A stretch of DNA of 64,000 bases from Pseudomonas alloputida (GCF_021283545.2 NZ_CP128540.1:5554501-5618500); one strand, 5' to 3'. Counted from the first letter of the stretch, positions 21,110 through 30,879 are shown. The notes: a model not told the origin generated them from the sequence alone. Made by a program: numbers and translations.

Positions 21110-22836
21110 CGGCGCTACTCATCGACAACCTGCCGCTGCTGGCCGGTGCACCCAATGGCATCAGAAAGTTGCGCGAGCTGATTCTGGAACTGGCGGTGCG
21201 CGGTAAGTTGGTACCGCAAGAGCCTAATGATGAGCCGGCCAGTGAGTTGCTAGCGCGAATTGCCTTAGAGAGTGCACAGCTAGTGGCGGGGGGTAAGGCA
21301 AAGAAAGGAAATGTTAAAGCTGGCGTAGTAGCGCAAGGTCTAGACAGCGCTGAACTACCCACAACTTGGATATGGACATCGTTCGATGATCTAATAAATC
21401 CAGAATACCCAATCGCTTATGGGGTCCTTGTACCGGGGCCTGATGTAGCAGATGGAGTTCCTTTTGTTCGAATTGCTGATCTTGATTTGGTGGCACCGCC
21501 ACATAAGCCCGAAAAGTCAATAAGCCCAGAAGTTGACCGCCAATATGAACGGACTCGCATTCGCGGCGGCGAAATTCTTATGGGGGTAGTTGGCAGCATC
21601 GGGAAACTGGGTATTGCTCCTGAAAGCTGGGCCGGCGCCAACATTGCCAGAGCTATTTGCCGTGTAGTCCCCAGTGTGCATGTCTCGAAGGACTACATAA
21701 TTTGGTTGCTACAAAGTGACCTTATGCGAAAGCAGTTCTTGGGAGATACTCGAACCCTCGCCCAGCCAACATTAAATGTTGGCCTGATTCGTAGTGCCGC
21801 GGCACCTCTGCCTCCCCTCGCCGAACAACACCGCATCGTTGCCAAAGTCGAAGAACTAATGGCCCTATGCGACCGCTTGGAAGCCCAGCAGGCCGACGCC
21901 GAGTCCGCCCACGTCCAACTGGTGCAGGCGATGCTCGACAGCCTGACCCAAGCCATCGACGCCGCCGACTTCGCGACCAGTTGGCAGCGCCTAGCCGAGC
22001 ACTTTCACACCCTGTTCACAAACGAGTTTGCCATCGACGCCCTCAAGAAAACCCTCTTGCAACTTGCCGTGATGGGAAAGCTTGTCCCGCAAGACGTTAC
22101 TGACGAATCCGCCAGCGAACTGTTAAAACGCATCGAGGGAGAAAAACAGCGGTTGGTGAACGAAGGATTGATGAAAAAACAAAAGCCATTGGTGGAAAGT
22201 ACAAGCGGGCAAATCAAACCCGCACTGCCTTCTTCGTGGAAATGGGTACCTCTTTTAGACATAACAACGGGTATGGATTCTGGATGGAGCCCTGCATGTC
22301 TTGGTAATAGTTCGCCTTCTGATGATGTGTGGGGGGTCCTCAAAACAACAGCAGTTCAGGTAATGAGCTATCTACAACACGAAAATAAAGAGCTACCTAG
22401 CCACCTTGAACCTCGCCCTGAGGCAGAGACTAAGGTCGGTGATATACTATTCACTCGGGCTGGCCCTATGAACCGCGTGGGAATTTCTTGCCTCGTTGAA
22501 AGTACGCGCCCGAAATTAATGATTTCCGACAAGATCATCAGGTTTCATCCTGTTGAGCTGGGTGTTTATGGAAGGTTTGTCGCTCTTTGCTTGAACGCTG
22601 GAGAAACTGCCAAATATCTCGAACAGGCCAAGTCCGGCATGGCTGCAAGTCAGGTCAATATCTCGCAAGAAAAGCTGAGATTGGCTCCGATCCCGTTAGC
22701 ACCGCTCCGCGAGCAACACCGCATTGTCACAAAGGTCGATCAGCTTATGAAACTATGCGATACGCTAAAGCAACAGATAAATGTAGCTCGCAGCAAGCAA
22801 ACAGAGCTATTAGATACCCTTATGGCTCAGGTGTAG
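21106..22836 (+). CDS. hsdS: Type I restriction specificity subunit HsdS
   Basis: DNA-recognition subunit. The 576-residue protein has two target recognition domains (about residues 80-230 and 370-530). They are separated and followed by conserved helical spacers with the repeated motifs KLVPQ(E/D)...DE(P/S)ASELL and LREQHRIV(A/T)KV...LMxLCD. The duplicated layout means a bipartite target with two half-sites. The TRDs are AT-richer than the spacers, typical of exchangeable specificity modules. The long form with the REQHRI motif matches IB enzymes. The OLD-like gene starts 10 bp after its stop. Confidence 0.94.
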   Translation: MTALLIDNLPLLAGAPNGIRKLRELILELAVRGKLVPQEPNDEPASELLARIALESAQLVAGGKAKKGNVKAGVVAQGLDSAELPTTWIWTSFDDLINPEYPIAYGVLVPGPDVADGVPFVRIADLDLVAPPHKPEKSISPEVDRQYERTRIRGGEILMGVVGSIGKLGIAPESWAGANIARAICRVVPSVHVSKDYIIWLLQSDLMRKQFLGDTRTLAQPTLNVGLIRSAAAPLPPLAEQHRIVAKVEELMALCDRLEAQQADAESAHVQLVQAMLDSLTQAIDAADFATSWQRLAEHFHTLFTNEFAIDALKKTLLQLAVMGKLVPQDVTDESASELLKRIEGEKQRLVNEGLMKKQKPLVESTSGQIKPALPSSWKWVPLLDITTGMDSGWSPACLGNSSPSDDVWGVLKTTAVQVMSYLQHENKELPSHLEPRPEAETKVGDILFTRAGPMNRVGISCLVESTRPKLMISDKIIRFHPVELGVYGRFVALCLNAGETAKYLEQAKSGMAASQVNISQEKLRLAPIPLAPLREQHRIVTKVDQLMKLCDTLKQQINVARSKQTELLDTLMAQV

Positions 22837-22846
22837 GAAATTCGTT

Positions 22847-24742
22847 ATGCGCCTGAAGTTGCTCTCAATCAGCCACTACAAAAACCTTAAGAATTTCAAC
22901 TTAGAGTTTGATGGTGAAAGCTTCGTCGATCTATTTGTCGGTAAAAACGGAAGTGGCAAATCAAATCTTTTTGAGGCGCTGGTAGAAATATTTCGCCATC
23001 TCTACGAGTACGACAGGGAAAATATAGAGCCTAAATTCGACTACACTATTATTTATGATATCAACGATGTAGCCACAGAGATTATTTGGGAGGCAGGCCA
23101 GCTGACCATCAACGGCCGGGAGCGCTCAACCATTGGTGAAACACTGCTTCCCGATAACGTATTAATATACTATTCTGGGCATAATGAAATCATTAAAAAC
23201 TTGGTAAGCGATTACGAAGAAACTTTCAGAAAACGCATAAAAAATGCTGACCTTGATGAAAGCCGCCACTTCATAGGTATCGGCCCCGAATACAAGGCCC
23301 TCTTAATGGCTATTCTGCTGATGCAAAAGCCAGACAATAAAGCCAAACAATTCATCTGCAAAAAGCTAGGCATAAATAATCTCGGAATAACTAAGCCAGG
23401 AGGAAGAGGACTAACTCAACCCGTTGTAAAACTTGAACTTAAGCGCCCATTGTACGCAAAGGGAAACAACTACAACATCATTAACAATGATGAGACTGAC
23501 CGCTACTGGAAACCAGCGGGCATTACTAAAATATTCCTTGACCGCCTAACAAATTGCGTCAGCCAAGAAGCTGGTAACATGGCGTTAGCAGAGGGCTATT
23601 TTTCCTTGGAGGATCGCTACACCTTGTATTTCGACATTTCCAAAATTCAACAGGAATTTGTCGACCTTAACGCTCAGGAATTTTTCCGCCAATTCGACAA
23701 TCTAAAAACACTTGGAATGTTGGCGGACATCGCAATACCACTCCAACTCTGCAATGGATTAGACGCTAGCATTACTAATTTTAGTGATGGTCAGTTCCAG
23801 TCGGTCTACATCTATTCCATCGTCGAGTTATTCAAAGACCGAAATTGTCTAACTTTGCTAGACGAGCCGGATTCATTCCTACATCCCGAATGGCAGTTTG
23901 AATTCCCGAAGCAAGTACTAGAGATCACTGATGCAGCGGCTAAAAGCAACCACATACTAATGAGTAGCCATAGTGCTTCGACCATCACGACTGCAAACGA
24001 AAACCTCATCAACTTATTCGAGCTCCAAGACGACAAGATTGTAGTCAATAAAGTCAATAAAGCAGACATCATAAAATCACTCTCCGCCGGTCTTATTTCT
24101 TTTTCTGAAAGTGAGGCCCACCTGAATATCCATCATGCTCTGAAAAACACGACAGGCGCCGTATTGTTTACTGAAGGCATAACTGATGAAATGATTCTGG
24201 AAACTGCATGGACGAAAATATTCCCAGCTCAGAAACGCAGCTTTGCAATCCAGAATGCTTTCGACAGGATTTTTCTGAGAAACCTTTTCTCACGTGAAGA
24301 GCTTGAAAAAAACTTCCCCGATCGAATCATGTTCGCTCTTTTCGATTTTGATGAGGCATATGATGATTGGAATGGTCTCAAAAAAGAAAGTGACTCAGAA
24401 ACAGACCCCTACAAGGGTTTATCAAAACAACTCAAGTGTAAACATCATTATGCAATGCTGCTACCAGTCCCCGACATACAGGCATTGAAGCACCAAGTGC
24501 TAAACCCCGAAGGGAAACCGTGGGGTAAAGGCGCGCAATCTCACCTGCCTATTGAGTTGCTTTTTTACAAGGACGAATTTCTTGGCCAGTGGTTCCAGAA
24601 GAAAGCCACGCCCGGTGGTGGTGAGATAATCGAGTTTATCGGCGACAAGGTATCTTTTGCCAAAAACTTTGTACCCACACTAGAAGCCACATGCTTTGAG
24701 CCATTAAAGCTAGTGTTTGAGTTCATCCAGTCAAAATGCTAG
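22847..24742 (+). CDS. OLD-like ATPase with C-terminal TOPRIM nuclease domain
   Basis: A 631-residue protein whose N-terminal half is an SMC/RecF-type ATPase. It has Walker A GKNGSGKS (about residues 31-38), a signature-like FSDGQFQ, Walker B LTLLDEPDSFLHP (about 335-347) and the His switch MSSHSAS. The C-terminal half looks like a TOPRIM domain: LFTEGITDEMIL (about 440-451, the E and D positions) and ALFDFDEAYDD (about 500, the DxD motif), then HLPIELLF. This architecture is that of OLD-family nucleases, many of which defend against phage. It begins 10 bp after hsdS and shares its low GC. Target and trigger are unknown. Confidence 0.82.
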   Translation: MRLKLLSISHYKNLKNFNLEFDGESFVDLFVGKNGSGKSNLFEALVEIFRHLYEYDRENIEPKFDYTIIYDINDVATEIIWEAGQLTINGRERSTIGETLLPDNVLIYYSGHNEIIKNLVSDYEETFRKRIKNADLDESRHFIGIGPEYKALLMAILLMQKPDNKAKQFICKKLGINNLGITKPGGRGLTQPVVKLELKRPLYAKGNNYNIINNDETDRYWKPAGITKIFLDRLTNCVSQEAGNMALAEGYFSLEDRYTLYFDISKIQQEFVDLNAQEFFRQFDNLKTLGMLADIAIPLQLCNGLDASITNFSDGQFQSVYIYSIVELFKDRNCLTLLDEPDSFLHPEWQFEFPKQVLEITDAAAKSNHILMSSHSASTITTANENLINLFELQDDKIVVNKVNKADIIKSLSAGLISFSESEAHLNIHHALKNTTGAVLFTEGITDEMILETAWTKIFPAQKRSFAIQNAFDRIFLRNLFSREELEKNFPDRIMFALFDFDEAYDDWNGLKKESDSETDPYKGLSKQLKCKHHYAMLLPVPDIQALKHQVLNPEGKPWGKGAQSHLPIELLFYKDEFLGQWFQKKATPGGGEIIEFIGDKVSFAKNFVPTLEATCFEPLKLVFEFIQSKC

Positions 24743-24876
24743 ACGCAGACAGCATTTTAATACTTTACAATAAAAGCCACGACGCTGACGCAGTAGTAAT
24801 TAACCCTGCTCATCTCGTACGATGCATTCTTGAGCGCAGACCAGAACAGAAACCTGAGGCATTGAAACCACACTGA
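24736..24876 (+). CDS. Small ORF overlapping the end of the OLD-like gene
   Basis: A 46-codon frame starts with ATG inside the last codons of the OLD-like gene (7-bp overlap) and ends at TGA 24874-24876. It begins MLDADSILILYNKSHDADAV and ends with a charged ERRPEQKPEALKPH segment. The overlap would couple its translation to the ATPase gene. I recognise no family. It could be a small partner protein or the leftover 5' part of a longer gene truncated by later rearrangement. Confidence 0.45.
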   Translation: MLDADSILILYNKSHDADAVVINPAHLVRCILERRPEQKPEALKPH

Positions 24877-25285
24877 CTTGGTTTCGGAAAAAATCCGCCT
24901 AAACACTAATTACTGAAGGGACAGACATACATCAGCCTGAAGATGGAATTAAGCTCAGCCAAAACCCTACAAGACCGAGATACGCTATACACAGACCACA
25001 CCGGGGTTCTGCGAGTATCCTAGCTTAGCATTGAGCGCGGATAGATTGCTCCAGGCCCCGCCCTGCCAAGATGGACAGCCTACGATCGGTGCTACCGAGG
25101 GCCATAGAGAATCAATCATGTTCCGCTTCTTACTGAATGGTATTCCAATTAGTACTCCAAAATTTAATCAAACTTAAAAAACCCAATCACATCAATATAA
25201 TATCTAATCTATTCAGATTACCCCGGCCAGTCCGAACATGCCGACCTGCTAGGCATCAAAGACTCTTCCAACGTAACCGCTGCGC
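24877..25285. other. AT-rich junction between restriction locus and catabolic cluster
   Basis: This 409-bp stretch contains no convincing gene. Around 25140-25215 it is strongly AT-rich (aaaatttaatcaaacttaaaa, then caatataatatctaatc). Near 25228-25278 the plus strand encodes EHADLLGIKDSSNVTAA, which looks like a scrap of a DapA-family aldolase. It may mark the edge of the acquired segment. Confidence 0.4.
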
Positions 25286-25421
25286 TTAGCGTTTTCTGGC
25301 ACGGCCGCCATGAGCAAAGTGTGTAACTACCCCACCCGCCCCCCTAAACGCATCGTACGCCGCTACCGGCAAGCTGATCCCCTCACGAACCGCACGAGCA
25401 TAAGATTGCTCTTTACCCTTC
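25286..25421 (-). pseudogene. Ldh2-family dehydrogenase, C-terminal fragment (piece 3 of 3)
   Basis: Reading on the minus strand from 25421 to the TAA at 25286 gives the C-terminal end of the protein broken at 28.8-31.8 kb. It encodes EGR-type tail sequence (KEQSYARAVREGISLPVAAYDAF) typical of the last helix of malate/L-lactate dehydrogenase Ldh2 enzymes. The reading frame joins exactly to piece 2 when IS66 copy 1, the IS256-family element and one target-duplication copy are removed. Without those insertions these would be the final 40 or so residues of a 349-residue protein. Confidence 0.8.
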
Positions 25422-25466
25422 GTAACCGATCCATGAACCCCACCTACCACAAGGTGGAAGCCAAAG

Positions 25467-26999
25467 TTACCGTGGCATCTCTGGCGAACAGTTCCATGGC
25501 AGCAGCGCTTCGTAGTCTGCTACCGATGAGGCGTGCGGCAGTCGCTCCAGGACGTGGCGCAGCCACGTATAGGGCTCTTGGCCGTTGACCTTGGCGGTTT
25601 CGACCAAGCTGTAGATCTGCGCGCTAGCCGTGGCTCCCTTGGGCGTGTCACTGAACAGCCAAGCTTTGCGCCCGATCACAAACGGCTTTATGGCCCGCTC
25701 TGCCAGGTTGTTGTCGATCGGCAGGTGGCCCGCCTCGACATACCGCTCCAGGCGGTTCCAGTTGTTTGCCAGGTAAAGCACCGCCTTGCCCAGTACGCTT
25801 TGCGGTGTCACCTGTGAGTGCGTCTTGTCGAGCCAACTTTTCAACTGCTCAAGGATCGGCAGGCTTCGTTCCTGACGACCGATGAATCGCTGTTCATCGC
25901 TGGCATCCTTGAGGTCGCGTTCGATGCCATACAGTTTGTTGATCATCGTCAGCGCAACATCGGCGCGACCGCTCTTGCCCTTAGGCTGCACCTTCTGCGC
26001 TTCGACGAATTTACGCCGGACATGCGCCATGCACGCCAGTCGTTCAACGCCCGGCTGTAGCGCCAACGCGTTGTAACCGGCGTAATCATCGGTCATCACG
26101 TAACCGCGATAGCCCTCCAGCAGGCGCAGCGGCACCTCCTGCGCGCGGCTGGTGGTGTAATCGAACAGCACGACTTGTCGATCAGGCGGGCCACTGGCCT
26201 GCACCCACATCCAGGATTGACTGGTCGGATCACGATCCGGCTCTTTGAGCACCTGCACGCGAGTTTCATCGCAATGGATCACCGGGCTTTCCAGCAGGCG
26301 GTCACGCATCAGGTTCAGCAGTGGCTGAAAGTGTTCGCTGCACTGGATGACCCAGCGGGCCAGGGTTTGCCGGGGGATCTCGATACCATGTCGGTTCAGC
26401 ACCGTTTCGAAGCGGTGCAGCGGCAGGCCATCGACGTACTTGGTGGTTAGCAACATCGCCAGCACGCTGGGACTGGCCATGCTCTTTTCAATCAATTGGG
26501 CCGGCTTGTCAGCGGTGACCGGCGCGGTTTCGCAGCCACGGCAGCCATAGATTTTGCGTACGTGTTTAAGCACACGGATCTGCATCGGCACGATGTCGAG
26601 TTGTTCGCTGGTTTGCTCGCCAACCACGTGTTTGCGGCAACCACAGGCGCAAGTCAGTTCGTGCTCGGGCAAGTCATGAATGACTTCAATGCGTGGCAGG
26701 TCAGCCGACAGTGGCTTGCGTTTGCCGCGCTGCTTGCTTGGCGCAACAACTTCTTCGTCGGCATCATCAGCGGTAGGTACCCACTGACTTTCGGGTTCAT
26801 TGAACAACGCCAGTTGGGGCGTGTTGGACTCGACGGTTTGCTCGGACTTGCGATTGAATAATCGGTCACGCAGCAGCTTGACCTGTTCTTTAAGGTCGAC
26901 GATCTGACCTTTGTCGACCGTGCGCTCGGCCAACAACTGCGCAAGCAGTAGTTTGAGCGCGGCAGGGTCGTCAGGAAGGTTATCGGGCACTGAAATCAT
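25467..26999 (-). CDS. tnpC: IS66 transposase TnpC (copy 1, intact)
   Basis: DDE transposase of the IS66 family, 510 residues. It has an N-terminal leucine-rich coiled region ([13 protein letters not shown]), a zinc-finger-like segment (CACGCRK, then GCRGCE), and the DDE core with [10 protein letters not shown] (first Asp), [11 protein letters not shown] (second Asp) and the C-terminal [20 protein letters not shown] (Glu). The stop is at 25467. Copy 2 of this gene is shortened by a nonsense change. It is transcribed with tnpB, which ends 18 bp upstream. Confidence 0.95.
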   Translation of the reverse strand: MISVPDNLPDDPAALKLLLAQLLAERTVDKGQIVDLKEQVKLLRDRLFNRKSEQTVESNTPQLALFNEPESQWVPTADDADEEVVAPSKQRGKRKPLSADLPRIEVIHDLPEHELTCACGCRKHVVGEQTSEQLDIVPMQIRVLKHVRKIYGCRGCETAPVTADKPAQLIEKSMASPSVLAMLLTTKYVDGLPLHRFETVLNRHGIEIPRQTLARWVIQCSEHFQPLLNLMRDRLLESPVIHCDETRVQVLKEPDRDPTSQSWMWVQASGPPDRQVVLFDYTTSRAQEVPLRLLEGYRGYVMTDDYAGYNALALQPGVERLACMAHVRRKFVEAQKVQPKGKSGRADVALTMINKLYGIERDLKDASDEQRFIGRQERSLPILEQLKSWLDKTHSQVTPQSVLGKAVLYLANNWNRLERYVEAGHLPIDNNLAERAIKPFVIGRKAWLFSDTPKGATASAQIYSLVETAKVNGQEPYTWLRHVLERLPHASSVADYEALLPWNCSPEMPR

Positions 27000-27017
27000 G
27001 GCCCGGATTATACCCGG

Positions 27018-27377
27018 TCAGGCGACGAAACGAGGAGTCAAAACCTGATGCGGACGGTTGCGCCAGAGATCGAAACCGTCGAGTAGCCAATTCAGTTCCT
27101 GGACGGTCAGTACGATAGCTTCGTCGGTCGCGTCGGGTGAAGTTTTGAAACGCTCGGCTTCGAGGCGCTTGAGCCAAAGGCAGAAGCCGTTGCGCTCCCA
27201 ATACAACACCTTGATGCGGTTACGGGCTTTATTGAGGAAGACGAAAAGTACCGGGTCGAACACGGCGACCTTGATGTCCAGTTCGACCAGGGCAGTGAGG
27301 CCGTCGATGGACTTTCGAAAGTCCACGGGCTTGGGGTAGAGGTAGACTTTTTCGACTTTGCTGTCGGGGCGCATCAT
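27018..27377 (-). CDS. tnpB: IS66 accessory protein TnpB (copy 1)
   Basis: A 119-residue IS66 Orf2 protein with the family motif VYLYPKPVDFRKSIDGL and LFVFLNKARNRIKVLYWERNGFCLWLKRLE. TnpB is required with TnpC for transposition of related elements; its biochemical role is unclear. The ATG at 27375-27377 was chosen because the family begins MMRPDSKVEKV; an upstream in-frame start lies in the terminal repeat region. tnpC follows after 18 bp. Confidence 0.92.
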   Translation of the reverse strand: MMRPDSKVEKVYLYPKPVDFRKSIDGLTALVELDIKVAVFDPVLFVFLNKARNRIKVLYWERNGFCLWLKRLEAERFKTSPDATDEAIVLTVQELNWLLDGFDLWRNRPHQVLTPRFVA

Positions 27378-27469
27378 GGCGGGCTGGCTCCAGAAAGAAA
27401 TCGGGAGCACAGCATCGGGAATCAGGTGGACGGTTGGAATGTGGGGATGATGGATCCCTTACTACCCTT

Positions 27470-28831
27470 GAGGGTGTCAGAAATTTTGTGTTCGGGCATA
27501 ACATGAGTAAGAGGTGCATGTATGCCAACCAAAAAGAAACCCTTGCGTGACCTGCCCAAAATCCCCAAAGAGCTGCTGGAGCAGTTCGGTGAGGGCCTGA
27601 TGACCGCAGAGGCTATCGAGGATGCCTCTGCGGCGTTCAAGAAGGCCTTGATCGAACGCGCTCTGCACGCCGAACTTGGCCACCACCTGGGTTATCCGCC
27701 GGGCGCGCAGCGCCCAGAGGATGAAACCAACCAGCGTAACGGCAAGAGTGGCAAGACGGTTTTGACCGGCGATGGCCCGCTGCGGCTGGAAATTCCTCGT
27801 GACCGAGACGGCAGTTTTGCGCCCATTCTCATCCCCAAGCATGAGCGGCGGTACACCGGTTTCGATGACAAGATCATCGCCATGTACGCCCGTGGCATGA
27901 CGGTCAGAGAGATCCGAGCCTTTCTGTCCGAGCAGTATGGAACAGAGGTCTCACCCGACTTCATCAGCTCTGTGACAGACGAGGTCATGGAAGAAATTGG
28001 CGCGTGGCAGCAGCGGCCACTAGAGCCCATGTACCCGGTCATTTTCTTCGATGCACTGCGGGTGAAGATCCGCGAAGAAGGCTTGGTGCGCAACAAGGCC
28101 ATTTACTTGGCGCTGGGCGTTCTACCCGACGGGACGCGCGATATCTTGGGCATCTGGATCGAGAACACCGAGGGTGCGAAGTTCTGGATGAAGGTCTTTA
28201 ACGATCTCAAGACACGTGGTGTCGAGGATGTGCTGATTGCCGTGACCGATGGCCTCAAAGGCATGCCAGAGGCTCTCAGCGCCGTGTTTCCAGAGACGAC
28301 TCTGCAGACGTGCATCGTGCACCTGATCCGCAACAGCCTGGACTTTGCAGCCTGGGACAAGCGGCGGGCACTGGCCAAGGCGCTCAAGCCGATCTACCAG
28401 GCCATCAACGCCGAAGCGGCTGAGCAGGCACTCGATGAGTTTGAAAACGGGCCCTGGGGCAAGCAGTATCCAACGGTCGTTGCGGCCTGGAGACGCGCCT
28501 GGGATCGAGTGATTCCCTTCTTTGTCTTCCCACCAGCCATCCGGAAAGTGATCTACACCACCAACGCCATCGAGAGTATCAATGCCCAGCTGCGCAAGAT
28601 CATCAAGACCCGAGGCCATTTCCCGAACGATGACGCAGCTACCAAGCTGATCTGGCTGGGGCTGCGAAACATCACGGCAAACTGGGGCTCAGCGGCGCAT
28701 GATTGGAAAAGTGCGATGAATCAATTCGCGATTTTGTACGGAGATCGGTTCATCAGGCCGACCTGGTGAAAGTCAGGGCCTGCCTGACGGCAGGCCGTTA
28801 CCGGCCCGCACACAAAAAATCTGACACTTCC
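27470..28831 (+). mobile_element. IS256-family insertion sequence
   Basis: A 1362-bp element with imperfect terminal repeats (GAGGGTGTCAGAAATTTTGTG at the left; read inwards, GGAAGTGTCAGATTTTTTGTG at the right). It is flanked by the 8-bp duplication CTACCCTT (27462-27469 and 28832-28839). The first base of the left copy is the last base of IS66 copy 1. It therefore inserted exactly at the IS66/target junction and arrived after IS66 copy 1. A subterminal palindrome (gcctgcctgacggcaggc) lies downstream of the transposase gene. Confidence 0.92.
27522..28769 (+). CDS. IS256-family (Mutator-type) transposase
   Basis: A 415-residue DDE transposase. It starts MPTKKKPLRDLPKIPKELLE and has the conserved IS256 sequences GKTVLTGDGPLRLEIPRDRDG and FFDALRVKIREEG (first Asp). 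Then come VTDGLKGMPEAL (second Asp), the TCIVHLIRNSL C/H signature and YTTNAIESINAQLRK (catalytic Glu). Length and motifs are complete, so the element is probably active. Confidence 0.96.
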   Translation: MPTKKKPLRDLPKIPKELLEQFGEGLMTAEAIEDASAAFKKALIERALHAELGHHLGYPPGAQRPEDETNQRNGKSGKTVLTGDGPLRLEIPRDRDGSFAPILIPKHERRYTGFDDKIIAMYARGMTVREIRAFLSEQYGTEVSPDFISSVTDEVMEEIGAWQQRPLEPMYPVIFFDALRVKIREEGLVRNKAIYLALGVLPDGTRDILGIWIENTEGAKFWMKVFNDLKTRGVEDVLIAVTDGLKGMPEALSAVFPETTLQTCIVHLIRNSLDFAAWDKRRALAKALKPIYQAINAEAAEQALDEFENGPWGKQYPTVVAAWRRAWDRVIPFFVFPPAIRKVIYTTNAIESINAQLRKIIKTRGHFPNDDAATKLIWLGLRNITANWGSAAHDWKSAMNQFAILYGDRFIRPTW

Positions 28832-29283
28832 CTACCCTTCCCCGGCAAGTAAACCCCCAAGGCTTCAAGCCGAGCCATCTGCTCGCCCAACCTTAAAGCA
28901 AAGCACTCATCCAGCAACCTGGGAGCAATACCAACCACTAGCATCCCAGCCCCAGGCGATTCACTACCAGCACGGAAATCCGCTGCATCCAGCGACCAAT
29001 TGGCCCCCGTCACCCCCGCCGCAAGCACCTCAACCATCAACGCAATATTAGCCCCCCGACCGCCCCCAAACGCCAGCAACGTCCCATGCAATGCCTCTCG
29101 CGCGCTGCGCGTTTCATTCCCTTGTGCATCAACCGCCCAGCCTGCCGGTATCGCCTCTCCCGCTTCAGCGGCCCGCAGCAGGTTCACGTAAGCCGTGGCG
29201 CTGCTAGCTTGGTCAATCGCCAGTAACCGCCCCGTGTCACTGGCGGCGGCAAATGCAATGGGGTTGGTGGAGTACAGCGGTCG
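28832..29283 (-). pseudogene. Ldh2-family dehydrogenase, middle fragment (piece 2 of 3)
   Basis: The minus-strand frame from 29283 reads YSTNPIAFAAASDTGRLLAI and continues through GWAVDAQGNETRS, LLAFGGGRGANIALMVEVLA and GIAPRLLDECF to LEALGVYLPGKG. These are core NAD(P)-binding-domain sequences of the Ldh2 family, including the TNPIA motif. It is bounded on one side by IS66 copy 2 (duplication AGCGGTCG) and on the other by the IS256-family element. In its present state it cannot make an enzyme. Confidence 0.9.
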
Positions 29284-29439
29284 GTAACCGATCCATGAAC
29301 CCCACCTACCACAAGGTGGAAGCCAAAGTTACCGTGGCATCTCTGGCGAACAGTTCCATGGCAGCAGCGCTTCGTAGTCTGCTACCGATGAGGCGTGCGG
29401 CAGTCGCTCCAGGACGTGGCGCAGCCACGTATAGGGCTC

Positions 29440-30861
29440 TTAGCCGTTGACCTTGGCGGTTTCGACCAAGCTGTAGATCTGCGCGCTAGCCGTGGCTCCC
29501 TTGGGCGTGTCACTGAACAGCCAAGCTTTGCGCCCGATCACAAACGGCTTTATGGCCCGCTCTGCCAGGTTGTTGTCGATCGGCAGGTGGCCCGCCTCGA
29601 CATACCGCTCCAGGCGGTTCCAGTTGTTTGCCAGGTAAAGCACCGCCTTGCCCAGTACGCTTTGCGGTGTCACCTGTGAGTGCGTCTTGTCGAGCCAACT
29701 TTTCAACTGCTCAAGGATCGGCAGGCTTCGTTCCTGACGACCGATGAATCGCTGTTCATCGCTGGCATCCTTGAGGTCGCGTTCGATGCCATACAGTTTG
29801 TTGATCATCGTCAGCGCAACATCGGCGCGACCGCTCTTGCCCTTAGGCTGCACCTTCTGCGCTTCGACGAATTTACGCCGGACATGCGCCATGCACGCCA
29901 GTCGTTCAACGCCCGGCTGTAGCGCCAACGCGTTGTAACCGGCGTAATCATCGGTCATCACGTAACCGCGATAGCCCTCCAGCAGGCGCAGCGGCACCTC
30001 CTGCGCGCGGCTGGTGGTGTAATCGAACAGCACGACTTGTCGATCAGGCGGGCCACTGGCCTGCACCCACATCCAGGATTGACTGGTCGGATCACGATCC
30101 GGCTCTTTGAGCACCTGCACGCGAGTTTCATCGCAATGGATCACCGGGCTTTCCAGCAGGCGGTCACGCATCAGGTTCAGCAGTGGCTGAAAGTGTTCGC
30201 TGCACTGGATGACCCAGCGGGCCAGGGTTTGCCGGGGGATCTCGATACCATGTCGGTTCAGCACCGTTTCGAAGCGGTGCAGCGGCAGGCCATCGACGTA
30301 CTTGGTGGTTAGCAACATCGCCAGCACGCTGGGACTGGCCATGCTCTTTTCAATCAATTGGGCCGGCTTGTCAGCGGTGACCGGCGCGGTTTCGCAGCCA
30401 CGGCAGCCATAGATTTTGCGTACGTGTTTAAGCACACGGATCTGCATCGGCACGATGTCGAGTTGTTCGCTGGTTTGCTCGCCAACCACGTGTTTGCGGC
30501 AACCACAGGCGCAAGTCAGTTCGTGCTCGGGCAAGTCATGAATGACTTCAATGCGTGGCAGGTCAGCCGACAGTGGCTTGCGTTTGCCGCGCTGCTTGCT
30601 TGGCGCAACAACTTCTTCGTCGGCATCATCAGCGGTAGGTACCCACTGACTTTCGGGTTCATTGAACAACGCCAGTTGGGGCGTGTTGGACTCGACGGTT
30701 TGCTCGGACTTGCGATTGAATAATCGGTCACGCAGCAGCTTGACCTGTTCTTTAAGGTCGACGATCTGACCTTTGTCGACCGTGCGCTCGGCCAACAACT
30801 GCGCAAGCAGTAGTTTGAGCGCGGCAGGGTCGTCAGGAAGGTTATCGGGCACTGAAATCAT
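29440..30861 (-). pseudogene. tnpC: IS66 transposase TnpC (copy 2, shortened by nonsense mutation)
   Basis: The first 473 residues match copy 1, then a CAA glutamine codon has become TAA (29440-29442), removing the last 37 residues. All three predicted catalytic acidic residues are upstream of the stop, so partial activity cannot be excluded, but the conserved C-terminal end is lost. Copy 1 could supply a complete transposase in trans. Confidence 0.88.
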
Positions 30862-30879
30862 GGCCCGGATTATACCCGG

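Larger units (their letters stand above)
25422..27462 (-). mobile_element. IS66-family insertion sequence, copy 1
   Basis: A 2041-bp element with imperfect terminal inverted repeats. The left end starts GTAACCGATCCATGAACCCC and the right end, read inwards, GTAAGGGATCCATCATCCCC. It carries tnpB and tnpC but has no room for tnpA. The 8-bp target duplication is TACCCTTC: the left copy is at 25414-25421, and the right copy was later split off by the neighbouring IS256-family insertion and survives at 28833-28840. It is almost identical to copy 2 at 29284-31324 in the same orientation. Confidence 0.95.

Noticed and set aside
14527..25285. A complete integrative island at ssrA
   Set aside because: The accessory content and position fit, but I found neither an integrase gene nor a direct repeat of the ssrA 3' end in the window, so a defined att-flanked island is not supported.
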